From assembly GCF_000283155.1 (NCBI RefSeq), contig NW_004454193.1, positions 12,792,413 through 12,856,412 on the forward strand: DNA of 64,000 bases, read 5' to 3'. Positions within the stretch are counted from its first letter, which is position 1; each line of letters begins with the position of its first letter. Origin of the DNA: Ceratotherium simum simum. Lineage: Eukaryota > Chordata > Mammalia > Perissodactyla > Rhinocerotidae. Positions 10,746-23,360 of the stretch are shown here, in pieces. The notes under the pieces were generated by a model. It ran no database searches. It saw only the letters and a list, made by a program, of their open reading frames with translations, and had not been told where the DNA came from. The translations under genes and the position numbers were made by a program.

Positions 10746-13360
10746 TATAGATAGAAAACCATATTTGGAAGTCAAAATTAGAGCAAAGCCCTCCAGCGAA
10801 GTACGAACGTGGCCAAAGGCTATACTTTGTCATCCATTAATACTGGATTAAGTCTGAGTTTGAGTGAGCATATAATTCTATGGCGGTTGGTAAAATATAT
10901 TCTCTTTTGAATTTGCACATAAAATCTGAAGCCAAGTTGGTATTTGACCATGCCACAGGCCACAGCTGGGTGTCTGCACTCTGAATGATGCTCTAGTAAA
11001 ACTCCACACAAAATATTTGATAAAATTTTATTAAAGTAGAGCTGAGATTAGTGCCTTCTCTGCACACAAAGACGCAGAAGTGAGGTTATTCAAGCTTTTG
11101 GCTAAATTCTAAAGGTCAAAAACTACTTCCTTGTTTAAGTGAATGCAATTCTCTTCGGAAATCCTCCATCTTCTTTCAGACGATGCTTTTGTTCCACATT
11201 ATCATTTCACTCAGAAATCATCCTGCCCACTTAAGAATTTGGAAGCAACACCCCTGTGAACATGTGCCAGATGTAGCTTTTATCCGCCCCTTATGATTAA
11301 TTTTGCTGTTGTTTTTTATGTTATTTGACACAAAAGTTTGGGTGTCTAGAATATAGTATTTTCTCTTTAATGTGTCAGGAAACAAGAAAACCCCAAGCTC
11401 TCTTTTCAGCCCTAGAAAAAGCACAGCCCAGAATAATACATTCATTGTTTTACAAAGAACGAGTATTTGACAGTGGCTGAGGAATACAGAGGACTGGAAT
11501 GAAAATGAGGCTGCAAAGGAAATGGAATGAAAAATAGGTTTGTTTTGGTCACCCAGAAGCAAAACCTATCACACACATTCACACAAACACACTTAAAACC
11601 TAGCAGCCACTTGATACTGTTTCCTGACACCAAAATAAAATAAAGATGGAACTTTCGGGGAATAAGACAAAGAGAAGGAGTGGAAATGAAGCTGCCAAGG
11701 AAAACAGAACTGATTTTGCAAAGGTCAGTGTAATATGGGATTAGTTTGGACTAAGCCCATACTCCAGTGTAATTTGCAATATAGTTCAACACTTCAGAAC
11801 AAGCATTTCTAGCTACTTTTAATACCAGCTCTGAGCCATGACTATCTAAATAGACAGTGGGCATTAAAGTTCACAGGGCTTGATATTGCCTGTAAAAATG
11901 GAGCCCAGCAGAATTTGATTTTATTACCCCCTTTTATTAGGCCGATAGCCAATGGCGATTAAAGTGTTCTGCCATATCTGCCAGCATGCATGGATGCATG
12001 GGGATTATTTGTAACAGAATTTAAGTCTAGGAGCCAAGTTCCTCAGCCATAAGTCTAGAATACGGATTCTTTCCTTTTCCTCTCCTCTATCAGACCTATG
12101 ACACTCAGAAAATCATTGGAGGAACCCAGACGAGAATTCAGCCTTTTTAATCTAAAACAGGAAAGCTGATAAAAGATTAGGGGTCAAACCTGCAGAGGCA
12201 GGGCCAGGGGAACTCTTGGATAATTTCTGCTTTATTAGCCCTGCAGAATCCAACTTATTCTTCCTAATACTACCCCAGTCTTCCTTTGGAGAACTGCGAC
12301 ATTGAATCTAATCTTCGTGGGAGGTATTTTCAATGTCCTACTTCAAAATCTCTAAATGCTATACTCTCCTTGAAACTACATGTGTGCATCCAGAATGGAA
12401 GCACATGTCCACGTTCAGCACACTGGATGATGTCTTTCAGAACTTTGAATCTTGAGCAAGAGACAGAGGGGAGTTTGGAATTGGAAGGTCTTATTCATTT
12501 TAGTGACTACAGAGGCTTGGACTAAAATGTCCTCGTACTTGAGTTTTGAAGTTGTTACTGCTGCCTGCATCCTAAACCTACTTCATTATTAGCCTATTCA
12601 GTTGGCCTTCTCCTTCACTTTTGTTTTGTTTCTTCATCTGTTTCTCAGCTTGAAGCAGATATTTGTCCCTCTGAATTATGTTTCTCATACTTGCCGCTAT
12701 TCTGATACGGTGTACCACTACTAGACCAAGATCATTACTGAAACAGTCTTTGGAGGCACATTTATAATTTATTCAATACTAATTTAGCCCATTCACTCCT
12801 CTTGCCATCAATTCTGACTCTAGTTTCTCTAATCCCTCTGCTTCCATTGATTTGAATCTACTTCGGTTGGGATTCCATTGGGCAGCAAGTAAGAAAACAA
12901 AACCCTACTACAATGATTTAAAGAAGTAAGGGATTTATTTATTGCATGTCACAATAAATCCTAGAGTAAAAAGTCTAGAGCTTGTATGGTAATTCAATGA
13001 CATCAACAATGGCTAAGTTCCTTCTATTTTGTTCTATATCCTTAGCATGTATCTTTCTTCCCAGTACTTACTGGTTGATTGATAGCCCTCCAGGCATTCT
13101 GTTCATTTTAAAGGTGAGGAGAAGGAAAAAAAATGGCTCCCCGCTACGTTGGAGTGAGAAGGTATTTTAACCAGGGAACATGACTGTCTTGAAAAAAAAT
13201 AAAAGTTTAAGTAAGTTATAAGAAGATAATAATGAGTATGTCCCTTACAGATTCTGACTGGTAGTTCTGCCCCTCCTCATTCCTCGTATTTACCAAGTAA
13301 CAGTCTTACAAGAAATCTTTCCCTGGCATAGCCCTGACACCCCACTGCCCCCCTCATACA
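10746..13360. other. Long unique stretch
   Basis: No gene or clear interspersed repeat was recognised. The 114-codon minus-strand open frame at 11218-11562 has no recognisable domain. The segment 11830-12020 looks compositionally distinct (see findings). The segment 12870-13170 may be a very old repeat but could not be assigned. Confidence 0.4.
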
Positions 13361-13386
13361 GACACACACACACACACACACACACA
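13361..13386. repeat. (AC)n microsatellite
   Basis: An uninterrupted run of AC dinucleotides preceded by a C-rich tract. Confidence 0.95.
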
Positions 13387-13549
13387 AGCACATACACTTT
13401 ATTTCAGGACCTCCTCTGATTTTCATTCTTGCATTGACTATTTGGTGGGCACAAACAATAGGTCAGGCATTGTGCTGACTAGAGGCTGAATAGCTTGCGC
13501 CACATACAAGCTACTCTAATAGCCTGCTAATAGTTCTTTAGTGACTTAG

Positions 13550-13911
13550 TGTCTTAGTCAACTCAGGCTGCCATAACAAAATACCATGAACTTTGTGGCT
13601 TATAAACAACAGAAATTTATTTCTACAGTTCTGGAGACTGGAAAGTACAAGCCCAACGTGCCAGCAGATTCGGGGTCTGGTGAGGGTCTGCTTCTTGGTT
13701 CATAGATGGCCATATTCTCCCTGTGTCCTCACGTGGTAGAAGAGGCAAGGGAGATCTTGGAAGTCTCTTTTACAAGGGCACTAATTCCATTTAAAGAGCT
13801 CCACCCTCATGACCTAATCATCTCCCAAAGCCCTCACCTCCAAATACCATCACATTGGGAATTAGGTTTCAACATATGAATTTTGGGGGGAAACAAACAT
13901 TCAGTCTAGAG
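13550..13911 (-). mobile_element. MaLR (MLT1/MST-like) solo LTR
   Basis: The plus strand reads 'tgtcttagtcaactcagg' then 'ctgccataacaaaatacca' (13570 on). It continues with 'gtggcttataaacaacag', 'ttctggagactgg' and 'tcatgacctaatcatctcc', and ends 'catatgaattttggggggaa...tctagagca'. This is the complement of a full-length MaLR LTR. It keeps TG...CA ends, has no internal region, and is better preserved than the other MaLR copies here. Confidence 0.9.
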
Positions 13912-13969
13912 CAGGTAGTAACTATACAATTGCCCCATATTTTGTGGGGTCCAGGGAGCTTCCTGCAGT

Positions 13970-14175
13970 GTTAAGTACATAGGCTTTAGGAGTTGACTAA
14001 TGTGAGTTTGAATTCAAGGCAGAGCTAAATGAAGTTAAGTAAATTACTGACTCTCTTTAAGGTACCATTTCTGTATATGCAAAATGCGGCAAATAGTTCC
14101 TACCATTAGGGCAGTTTTGAGTTAAAAATATACCACGGCGTGTGAAGTATCTAGCACAAGGTTCAACACAGATTG
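13970..14175 (+). mobile_element. MIR SINE
   Basis: Landmarks 'acataggctttaggagttgac', 'gtgagtttgaattcaagg', 'gtaaattactgactctctttaagg', and 'gtgaagtatctagcacaaggttcaaca' follow MIR order. A related scrap may continue at 14200-14275. Confidence 0.7.
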
Positions 14176-14179
14176 GGTT

Positions 14180-15289
14180 CTAAATACACTCTTTTTAGAT
14201 AAAAGGGGACAACTTCCTCAGAAGTCATACAGTGAGTCACCTAAGCAAGGACTTTTGTCCACTCAAGTCAGTTTCATTTGGCTAAATTCTACTAATGTAC
14301 AAAGATTTAAATCTTCCATCATATTCCACAGAAAGCATTTCTTGGCTTCCTGTGGAGTCATTTGTGTCTGCACTTAAAAATAACTCTTTGTATTTCTGTC
14401 TCCAAAACAAGGCTTTGAGCCTTGTACGGACTCATTATTTACCCACAGCATTTAACATAATGTCTGGTACATTGTGGCTATTCCATGAATGTCTGCTTGA
14501 CTGAACATAAACATCCTATTCAGAGATATTCTGCTAACAATAATACATTAAGCCTCGGTATGTTCAGGTACAAACAAATAAGAAGAGAAAATTTCCATAG
14601 CACTGTTGTGAGGACGAAATGAAAGAAAAATGCATGTAAAATTCAAAATATGGTTTCTGGAACTCAATTAATTTCTGCTTTCTCTCAGCTCTAATTTTTA
14701 AGACAATACACCAAATTTATTCAATTTATACAAGTACTCTAACCATTTAATCATATTACTTAAATGTTAAAGCTTGTACTTATACAATAAACTCTCTGAC
14801 CAAGTGTCTGTTTCTAAAATACTCAGCGTTAATGGCATGGATGCTTTGGTCTTTCACATAAGCCTATGCTTCCCATATAAGCCTAGAAAACTCTGCATCA
14901 AATAGCTTGGCCACTGATAGGTCCATCCATTCCGTCAAAAGTTCACAAGATCGAAAATCAATGGATATGGGAAGGTGAACTCTGTCATATTCTAGTTCCA
15001 TTTTAAGAAATTTAGAACTCTGAAACACCGGAAATAAAAATATCTATGATCAAACACACGAGATATTTCAAATTACCTTTGCTTCATATCTCCACTAAAA
15101 TTTCAGGATAAGAAGAAAACTGGAATTTACTAATTCCTGTGATTTCTTTCCAAATATAAGTAATTAATTTAATTAAGGTTATTTAGTCCATTCCTTTTAT
15201 CTTTCAGACTCTTTGCAAATTTTATCTCTCTGGCTTGTATAATCATAAAATTCAGTAGGTCATGGTTATGTTAAGCAAATTCTGATTAT
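14180..15289. other. Unique non-coding sequence
   Basis: AT-rich, no gene recognised. Confidence 0.4.
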
Positions 15290-15775
15290 TTTCCACTTCA
15301 AAATATTTATATCCTTTAACCCAATAATTCCACTTCTAAGAATTGATCCTAAGACAAATATCAGAGATGCAAACACACGTTTGTACTTAAAAATGTCTTT
15401 TGTAAATGCATTTTGGTTGTATTCATTTCTTCCACTACAATATATATTTGGAGAAATGTTAAGTAATTTATGGTGAGATCACAAGGTGAATCATTATGCA
15501 GGCATTTAAGTTTATGTTTGTGAATATTATGTTAAGGATTTGGGAAAACCTTTATGATCTATTAAAGCAAAAAAGCAAGATTATTTAGTTTCAGTTATAC
15601 TGTATATGCCTGTATAGGAAAAATATATAAAGGACATATACTATAATGATAATTGTGATTGTAATTTTTTAATTGATAGGATTATGATTGATATTAATTT
15701 TTATATTCCTTTTTTGTATTTTCTACAATGAGCATATATTTCTTTTGTAATGTGAAAAATAAACATTTTTAATGA
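15290..15775 (+). mobile_element. L1 3' end (old)
   Basis: 'cccaataattccacttctaagaattgatcctaag' (15320 on) is the decayed 3' part of L1 ORF2. The terminal block 'ttttgtattttctacaatgagcatatatttc' (15712 on) is an old L1 3' UTR. Gaps and stops throughout leave no usable frame. Confidence 0.75.
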
Positions 15776-16569
15776 CACTGACTAGTTAGGTTCCTAATGA
15801 ACACATTGAAATAAATTTCCTTTTTTCCATAAGGAAATAACATATTTTAGAGAATATAGAGTGTGAAAAGTATAGAAAAACTTCTCTATTACAGATGATG
15901 ATCATTCAAATGATGGGCGCGCAAATTATCTCTAAATGGAACATGATTTGACAAAACTCCCATGTTTATTTTTCCCAAACTAGGTTTCTAAAAAGATCTA
16001 TCATCTGTTAGCCTTGCCATGATCATGTATAACATAAATAATATGTTATTTTGGTTGTTTGTATCATATTAAAAATTATTTACCGGAATGTGTAGATTTT
16101 GCACTTTACACTGCCAGAGATTGCTGTCTGTTTTTGGAAATCAATTGCTATTTTTATATCAATACTGAAGCAGCACCTAACCTGCAGGAATCTTTAACTG
16201 CCCTTGAGTTTTTCACCAGCCTTCCTCTAATTCAAGGTCTGGATTTCAGTTGCATGCTGGAGTTTTGTTGTGCAGTCTAGGGTGGCCTTCGGCCATGGCC
16301 ATTACCTAACACTTTTACTCATCTCTCTTTTTCTGATTTTATTCCTTTTGGACTTGATTTCTTGCTGCTCCTGACACCTGCTCCTGCCTGATAAAATGAC
16401 AGCTCCGATTGTAAATCTTGCCCTGATGCTTTCCTTCTCCTGGGATGGAAAACTAGTGTGTTCCAATGGGTTATAACGCTTTAGCAAGCATCAGGAATCC
16501 TGTCCCTTCCACTTTGGAACTCTGTTGTTTAGAAATAGACGTGTTGCCTCCTTTGTCTGGTAAATCTCT
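15776..16569. other. Unique non-coding sequence
   Basis: No gene or clear repeat. The 73-codon open frame at 16059-16280 shows no domain. Confidence 0.4.
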
Positions 16570-16855
16570 CCCCATATGACTTTTACCCCTCCAAAAGCTC
16601 AATTCGGGTGACATCTTCTCAAGGCAGCAGCCTTGACACCTTCCCCAATAATATTGCCAGACCTGTCCAAAGGCTGCGTTATACGGACTGCTCTACATTC
16701 TTACAGCTCCCTGTGCTCCCTTCCACCACAGCACTACCTCCGCTATAATCGCTTGTAATTATTTGTCTGTCTCACACTGTTTCTCATGATTAACAATTGT
16801 TTTCTCTTTTTCTCTACTTCAGCCACAAGAAATAATAAATATTTATCGAGTAAAT
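16570..16855 (+). mobile_element. L2 LINE 3' fragment
   Basis: 'gggtgacatcttctcaaggcagcagccttgacaccttcccc' (16607 on) and the final 'aataaatatttatcgagtaaatggtcaatg' correspond to the non-coding 3' end of L2. The element is diverged. Confidence 0.6.
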
Positions 16856-17814
16856 GGTCAATGCATGAAATAAGCAGAAGAGGCAAAGAACAAGGGAAAT
16901 TGACCCGCGAGATTCACTCTCAGAAAAAGAACAGCACTCAAACTCGATAAAGCAAACTCTAATTCTAAATACGAAAAAAGCCGTGATGCAAATGAAACAT
17001 CTAAAAGCATGCCTTGCGTGTGCAGATTTCCGTACACTTCCTGTACACAGTGACACCCTCATTGGCAGAGGCACCGGCATTGGACTCTGACATTGCCCAT
17101 GAATATTCTGATTATAAAATTCTGGCTTTGAGGAACCAGATGTCCTTAGCAGATTTTACTCAATTTAAGTTTGCGATTTAGTTCTCCTTTGGAAGTTTCA
17201 ATGCTGAATTATCATGGATATTTCTAGCTGGGGATATCCGAGGTCTATAATGTAGTTGGAGATGAAGGATACCATTTGGTAGAGGGATAAGTTGTTGATT
17301 CCAGCTTTTATAAAACATTGCTACCTGTTTCTTTGCGCCCCTCTTTTCCCCTCATGATCAAGACAAATATATCAATGATTCTGACAACATTTGTTCCTTC
17401 TTGCCATAAAATTTTTTTTCCCTAAAAACTCACCAGCTTTCCCTTCAATAATGGGCATGTGGCAGACCCATATTTTAACATGTTTTCTGCAGTAAACAGC
17501 CCCAGGATGGCTATAATTGGGGCTCTATTTCCTAGGCCGTATTGGAGACAAGATTTTCATTTGCTATGTGCACCACTTAAAAAGAAATACGTGTTTTGTT
17601 TTCATAATAAAATTAGCGTAGCCTTCTTACATAAAATTGGCAAAATAGAGAAAACTAGGAATAAGTGAAAATACACACTCAAGCCCTACCACGCAAATTC
17701 AATTATTAATATTTTTAAGTTATTTATTCTGTTCCTTTGTTGTGCCCCTTTATATTCTTCAGAAAATATTATACATCAAAATTTGAATTTGTTTTACTTA
17801 GCATTGCCATATAG
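16856..17814. other. Unique non-coding sequence
   Basis: No coding evidence. The 88-codon minus-strand frame at 16814-17080 shows no domain. Confidence 0.4.
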
Positions 17815-17985
17815 CGTAGGTTCAAATTCCAACTCAGCTGCTCTGATGACCTTATTAATTTTCTTCAGTTTGTACTCTCTCTGTGACTCTGCTTCCTCAT
17901 CTTCCTTCCATAGAACATAGGGCTCATAACAATGGTTATCGTGAGACTATGTAAGTAAAACACTTATAATAGACTTTTCTAGTGA
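17815..17985 (+). mobile_element. MIR SINE fragment
   Basis: 'gcgtaggttcaaattccaactc', 'ctctgcttcctcatcttcc' and 'gttatcgtgagactatgtaagtaaaacac' are ordered as in MIR. Confidence 0.6.
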
Positions 17986-18002
17986 AAATTATGACAGGGA
18001 TA

Positions 18003-18075
18003 ACAATAATAATAATTTAGAATATCTTAATACTGTTTAAGTGCCAGGCACTGCTCTAGATGCCTTTTTCCTCCT
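18003..18075 (+). mobile_element. MIR 5' fragment
   Basis: 'aataataatttagaatatc...tttaagtgccaggcactgctctagatgcc' matches the common 'gtgccaggcactgttctaag' MIR block. Confidence 0.55.
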
Positions 18076-18580
18076 CAGGAGATGGAAGATAATGTTATGG
18101 AAAGATTGCTGACTTCCAGGAAAGTAATGTCTACCTTTGGAATTGCTACTTTGAGCTGTCTAACTTAAATGAATTCACTTCACTAATGTTGACATCATTT
18201 CCCAACCAATTTTTAATACGAGTGTAAAAAAGATTGCTAATGACCTTCCTTGCTCTATGCCTAGACAAATATGTCAACTCCTAATCATAAGAGTGACTAT
18301 AAACTATACCCCAAAGGGGACGGAAAGGAGAGAAGAGGCATGTTTCAGCAGGGTATGAATTGGTGCTGGGTTGAAAGAGACATCATTTTAGAAACTCTTG
18401 TTTAATGTCTCCTCCTTGGTTAAGGGTTTAACCTCAGATCATCATCCTGCTTTAACTCATTATTTAACACGAAATATTTGCTTTAAATATTTACCTCCCC
18501 AGCATCTCACACTTTAGACTGATATATTGTTGATCTCCTTTTAAAAATTGTAATGGCAAATATTTTATGCTTTATTAAAA
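18076..18580. other. Unique non-coding sequence
   Basis: No gene or repeat recognised. Confidence 0.4.
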
Positions 18581-18770
18581 GGAACCCCATGGCCTAGTGG
18601 TTACGTTCCACTCACTCAGCTTTGGTGGCCTGGGTTCGGTTCCTGGGCTCAGAGCTACACCACTTGTCAGCGGCCATGCTGTGGTGGCGACTCATATACA
18701 AAATAGAGGAGGATTGCCAAAGATGTTAGTTCGGGGTGAATCTTCCTCAGCGGAAAAAAAAAAAAAAAAA
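18581..18770 (+). mobile_element. ERE SINE, one tail unit
   Basis: The tRNA-like head 'ccatggcctagtggttacg' (18587 on) and the B-box-like 'gggttcggttcctggg' (18632 on) are followed by a body with 'gccatgctgtggtggcgact'. One tail unit, 'gatgttagttcggggtgaatcttcctcag', precedes a poly(A) tract of about 18 bases. It is an older ERE subtype; a target duplication was not clear. Confidence 0.88.
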
Positions 18771-19604
18771 GGAATCTGTTTCAATTCAGAAGATCCACTT
18801 TCTGTAGAGAGAAGATGCATCATGGTTAAATAGGAGAAAGAAGTTATGTTAGTAAAAAAAGAAACAAGAGAAATTCTGTATATTATACAGAGATTTAGGG
18901 GAAAAAGAGATACAAAATAAGAAGAAAAACAGGCAGAAGCTTTAGCATATTTACAATTATGTTACCACAACAGGGAAGGTGGCCAGGAACACAGAGGAAG
19001 GTACACCCAAGAGTAGTTAGGTTTCGATACAGGTGGTAATGCAACTGCTAAAGTCAGTCACATAGCATGTAAGACTCCATTTACGATGAGAAAAATAAAC
19101 ACAAAGGAAGTAAATCTCATCAGAACAGGGCCAATGCATTCTAGTTTTGTCCACTCTTAGTGCAAATTTCAGAAGGACCTTGGAAGATACTTCAGGAGCC
19201 AGGGCTTGAGTTCACAAAGTAGATAGTTTGTGTTAAATATAAAAGGGCTCACCTGAGTTTTTGTGTATTGCAAGTTTTTTTTTGCTCTCTTGATGACTCT
19301 TGTCAAGTTATTTTAAGAAATTCCAGAAATCTTCCATCTATCTGCTCTACTCATTGGCATAAGGTCTGGCAGCAGACCCCATGGATCCTGTGGCTGGGAA
19401 AAACGGCACCTTCCATGCCTGGTCGGCCATGTAACTTATCCTAAAAGCTAAGCTATCTAGGTTCTTGCAATTTAGATTGTGCTTCTGGTCTGTACTATTG
19501 CTACCAACTTAAGCCTATAAGGTCAGTCAGGTCTACTTGTTTAGCAGTATAAATAAAACAAAATCAACTGACTTGGTCTGTATTCTCTCTCTTATGTCTC
19601 TAAT
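18771..19604. other. Unique non-coding sequence
   Basis: No gene recognised; purine-rich near 18830-18930. Confidence 0.4.
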
Positions 19605-20345
19605 ATATTATTGAAATATATGAAACATACAGAAAGAGGCACAAATAAAAAGTGCCTATTCAAAATACTCGCAAAATATATACATTCATGTAACCAACCA
19701 AATGAAGACACAGAATATTGCTACAACTACCTAATTCCCCCACCCAAATGTCCATCCTCAGTCACTAGCCTCCAAAGAGTAACTACTATTGCAACTAAAA
19801 ACCATAGATTATTTCTGCCTTTTTTTTTTTAACATAATATAAATGAAATCACAAAGTGTGTGTGAGTGTGTGTATCTGGCTTATTTTGCTTAATGTTACA
19901 ATTGTGAGATTCATCGTTGTTGTATACTATTGAAGTTCATTTAGTCTTACTAAATTGTATGAATACATCTTAATAGAGTTATCTATCCTACTGCTGATGG
20001 ATAGTAAAGGTACTGCCAGTTTGGGGCTTTAATAAATCTTGCTTATATATGCCTTTTTCATATATACAAAATACTTATATATTCCTTTTGTGTATAATAT
20101 ATATGTTTTTCTGTTGGGAATATAGCTAGAAGTATAATTGCATGGTGATTGATAGAGTCCACCTACATCTCACTTTATTAAAAACTGCCCAAGAGTTTTC
20201 CAATATGTGTACATCCATTTGCATTCTATCATTGTATGGGTATTCCATTTGCTCCATATCTTGCCAACATGTAGTACTGTCCCTTTTTTTTCATTTTTAT
20301 CTATTTGAATGGTGGTAAAATTGAATGAATTAAGAAAATAAAAAT
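19605..20345 (-). mobile_element. L1, 3' segment (minus strand)
   Basis: Read on the minus strand, this is the last part of L1 ORF2 ('tgttggcaagatatggagcaaatgg' around 20245-20275) followed by a 3' UTR extending left to about 19605. On the plus strand, landmarks include 'ccatttgctccatatcttgcc' and 'ccagtttggggctttaataaatc'. Together with the next, oppositely oriented segment it appears to form one L1 insertion with a 5' inversion. It is fossil sequence. Confidence 0.75.
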
Positions 20346-21560
20346 AACATAATGAAACTTGCATTATTGTCAGATATGAACATGATTATATACATAAAAA
20401 CATTCAAAAGAACCTGCATTTAAATTATTAAAAAAATAAGTGATTTTAACAAGATTGATTCATAAAAGGTCAACAAATAACAAACAATTGGAAAATTAAA
20501 TTCAAAAAAAAAAAGTAAAATTGAAAATTACTATAGCATTCAAAACATCAAAAACTTCACCATATTTCGGACAAAAGTAAGCAAGACATGTACATAGAAA
20601 ATAAGATATTATTGAGAAAAATATTTTTAAAAGTAAATAAATGGGTGGACGGTGGTGATGTTTGCATAACAACATGGATGCACTTAATGTCACTAAACTG
20701 TATCCTTAAAAATGGTAAACTTTATGATATATATATTTTACCATAATTAAAACATACTAAATAACGTCCTTCTTTGTGGGTCTAGTCTTGTAAGGATTCA
20801 GTAGTCTCAAAATTGCAATCTCCATCAAATATAAACAGATATTTTGATCAGTGATTCCACAATTATGTAGAAACATAAAGAGCAAAAATAGAGCAAATTT
20901 GGAGGACTTAATACTGAATATTAAGAACAGAGTATAAGAGAGGGTGGTATTTAGAGTATCTATGTTATTATAATTAGGTTAGTATAGCTTGGGTACAAAG
21001 ACATGTAAATGCATAAAAAACCTGTAGAAAAAGAAGGTCAGAGCCTGACATATGAACACTTGAATTTTGATAGAGGTGATAGGGGAGAGCGGTATTTTCA
21101 ATAAACGATCGTAAATCAATCAGATATCAATTCGGAAGAAAAATTATGAACTGTGAACTCCCTCGTTCAGGCTTTATGAAAAAGACTATTCCAGGTAGTT
21201 TATAGATCTAAATGTGAAAGTTAAAACTGGAGAGCGTCTAAAAGAGAACACAGGCAAATACAGATTGCAGTTGGCAAAGATTTCTTAAACAGGATGCAGA
21301 AAGTACCAATTATAAAAGAAAAGAAAAAATTGAGAAGGTATAGTACATTAAAATCAGGAATTCCTGTTTATTTAAAATCTCCACTAAGATATTGAAAAAA
21401 GAAACCACAGAGTGGGAAAAAATATTTGCAACATATAAAATCATTAATGGACTAATGCTCAGAGTATATAAATTCCAGCTACAAATCAATAAATAGGACA
21501 GACAATTCATTAAAATGAGCAAAAGCCTTGAAAAGGCATTTAACAATGATGAACAAACTG
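20346..21560 (+). mobile_element. L1 ORF2 segment, inverted 5' part of the same L1
   Basis: On the plus strand, the order is that of mid-to-late L1 ORF2: 'aacaattggaaaattaaattc' (20482 on), 'acatgtacatagaaaata', 'gtagaaacataaagagcaaaaatag' (20867 on), 'gaacacttgaattttgatag', and 'cttgaaaaggcatttaacaatg' (21527 on). The right end stops just upstream, in L1 coordinates, of where the minus-strand segment to the left begins. It is interrupted by a short unrelated L1 tail at 20641-20757. All frames are broken. Confidence 0.72.
20641..20757 (+). mobile_element. Short L1 3' UTR tail nested in L1
   Basis: 'ggtggtgatgtttgcataacaacatgg' and 'cactaaactgtatccttaaaaatggtaaac' end in 'tttaccataattaaaac'. 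This is a typical L1 3' terminus, severely 5'-truncated. The ORF2 homology of the host L1 breaks here and resumes beyond about 20790. Flanking taaataa (20634-20640 and 20758-20764) may be the target-site duplication. Confidence 0.6.
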
Positions 21561-23349
21561 TTGTGGATTTATAAAATTTGACAACTTCATTTGCTATTTC
21601 AATAGGAAGAATGTTCAGCTTGTTTAAATTTAATTATGCATTATTCCTGCATCAAAACAATTCCAAGTACATTTCTTCTCCGAAGGGTTTCTTAATTTAG
21701 TAAGAATATTGTTTTTACTATGATGCGATACAAAAATTATAATTTTATTATTACTTTCACTAACAAAAATTATCCTTAATGTTGAATCATTTTAGCAAAT
21801 TTATACATTCAAAATAATATCAGGTATATTTACTTTGTTAGAATGTACTTGCAAATATTTCATTTTAATTTCATCAGTTGGATAATAAATAGAACCTATA
21901 TTATAATTAACATAACTGATTTTCTAAAGGAAGCATGTAGCATCACTAATACAGAACCAGCATCATTTATTCACTTATTTTCAAGTTCCCTGATACTTTC
22001 TTCTGCCTGCTCAAATCTGTTGAAATCCTCTGGTGAATTTTTTTCCTTTCTATCTTTGCACTTTTCAACCCCATAACTTCTATTTGACTCTATTATTATT
22101 ATTATTACTTATATCTCTTTGTTGATTCCTCTATTTGTTGAGGAGTTTGTTGTTCATTCTTTGAATTAACCAGTTTTTCTTGAATAAATTCAGTTTATTC
22201 CATATCTTTCATTCATTTTTAGAGTTCTTAAAGGGTGGATTTTGATAATGTTGCTAATATTTCATCACTTTTGTTGGGTAGTAGATGCATCAAGGACATA
22301 ACTAACTCGACCGTTCTGGAAGTCCTGCCTGATCAGCATCATTTAAATGTTTGTGAAATTTTTCCAATGGATCCAATCAATGGAGACATTAACAGCTATT
22401 TCTCCAGAGTTAAAGATAGACTCTTATCAGGACTTCTCACTTATTTCCCAAATATATGTTAGATATGACCTGCTTAAAAGGGAGGTGTTCATTATGCACA
22501 TATACAACAAAATTTGAAATTGGAAATGAGCAAAATTGATTTAGAAAAATAGTCATTCGATCTAAATAAAAAGTCATGATTCACAGAGGAATATATAAAC
22601 ACACCTTCTGCTGGTACATGTGTTAAATTGTTATTTTTGCGTTCAGACTTCTAAACTAAGTACTAACTTTTAAAGTGGATGCTGAAGATTTTGAGTAGAT
22701 TTTGGTTTTCTAGTTTTCTTATAGTCAGTGATATCACTGTAGCCTCAATATTGAGAAGTAAATGTTGTCATACTTTATGTGCATCTTAAATGTTTGTCAT
22801 CTTTCTTGTGAAATGGAAATTCAGCAACTGATTTTTCCTTAGGAATATATTTTATTTTCTAGGTTATTATTTCCAAGGAAGTTCATTTTAAAGAATTTTC
22901 AGTGATTTATCAATAAAATGAACAAATATTTGTATGTGATTTGAAATTTACAAAACTGTTGTAATCAATCACTTTGACTCCCCCAAAAAGCAATTTTATA
23001 TGGTTAGCAACAGATGATAAAGTCCCCAAACCACTGTAGAAAGTATGTTCATAGTTATACATAAGTTTTATGGCAGTGATACGCAGCCTTTATTTCCCAA
23101 ACACATTTTACACATGATGTTTTTGAAAGGGAGATGTTGATTCAGTTGCAACTGGAAAGGTACAGGAAAAGAAAAATGGATTGTCACTGGCTGACTTTCA
23201 ATTTAACTAAATTGAGAGAACTCTGTTTTTGAGACATTCATTTCATACGTTATTAAATAAGAACATGACAGAAAATGGAAGTATAAAATATAGGTCTCTA
23301 AATCCATCCAAATTTATTTTCATTCAATTATGAACAATATTACCTCTTT
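21561..23349. other. AT-rich non-coding; possible L1 scrap
   Basis: The segment 21985-22215 faintly resembles the antisense of an L1 5' region ('gttgattcctctatttgttgagg', a (TTA)n run at 22090-22107). The 75-77-codon open frames here show no domain. Confidence 0.35.
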
Positions 23350-23360
23350 AAAAAATCTGG

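Noticed and set aside
11218..11562. 114-codon minus-strand open frame
   Set aside because: No domain, and the length is compatible with chance in AT-rich DNA.
22235..22462. 75-codon open frame as a gene
   Set aside because: No domain, no exon signals; likely part of old decayed repeat or unique AT-rich DNA.
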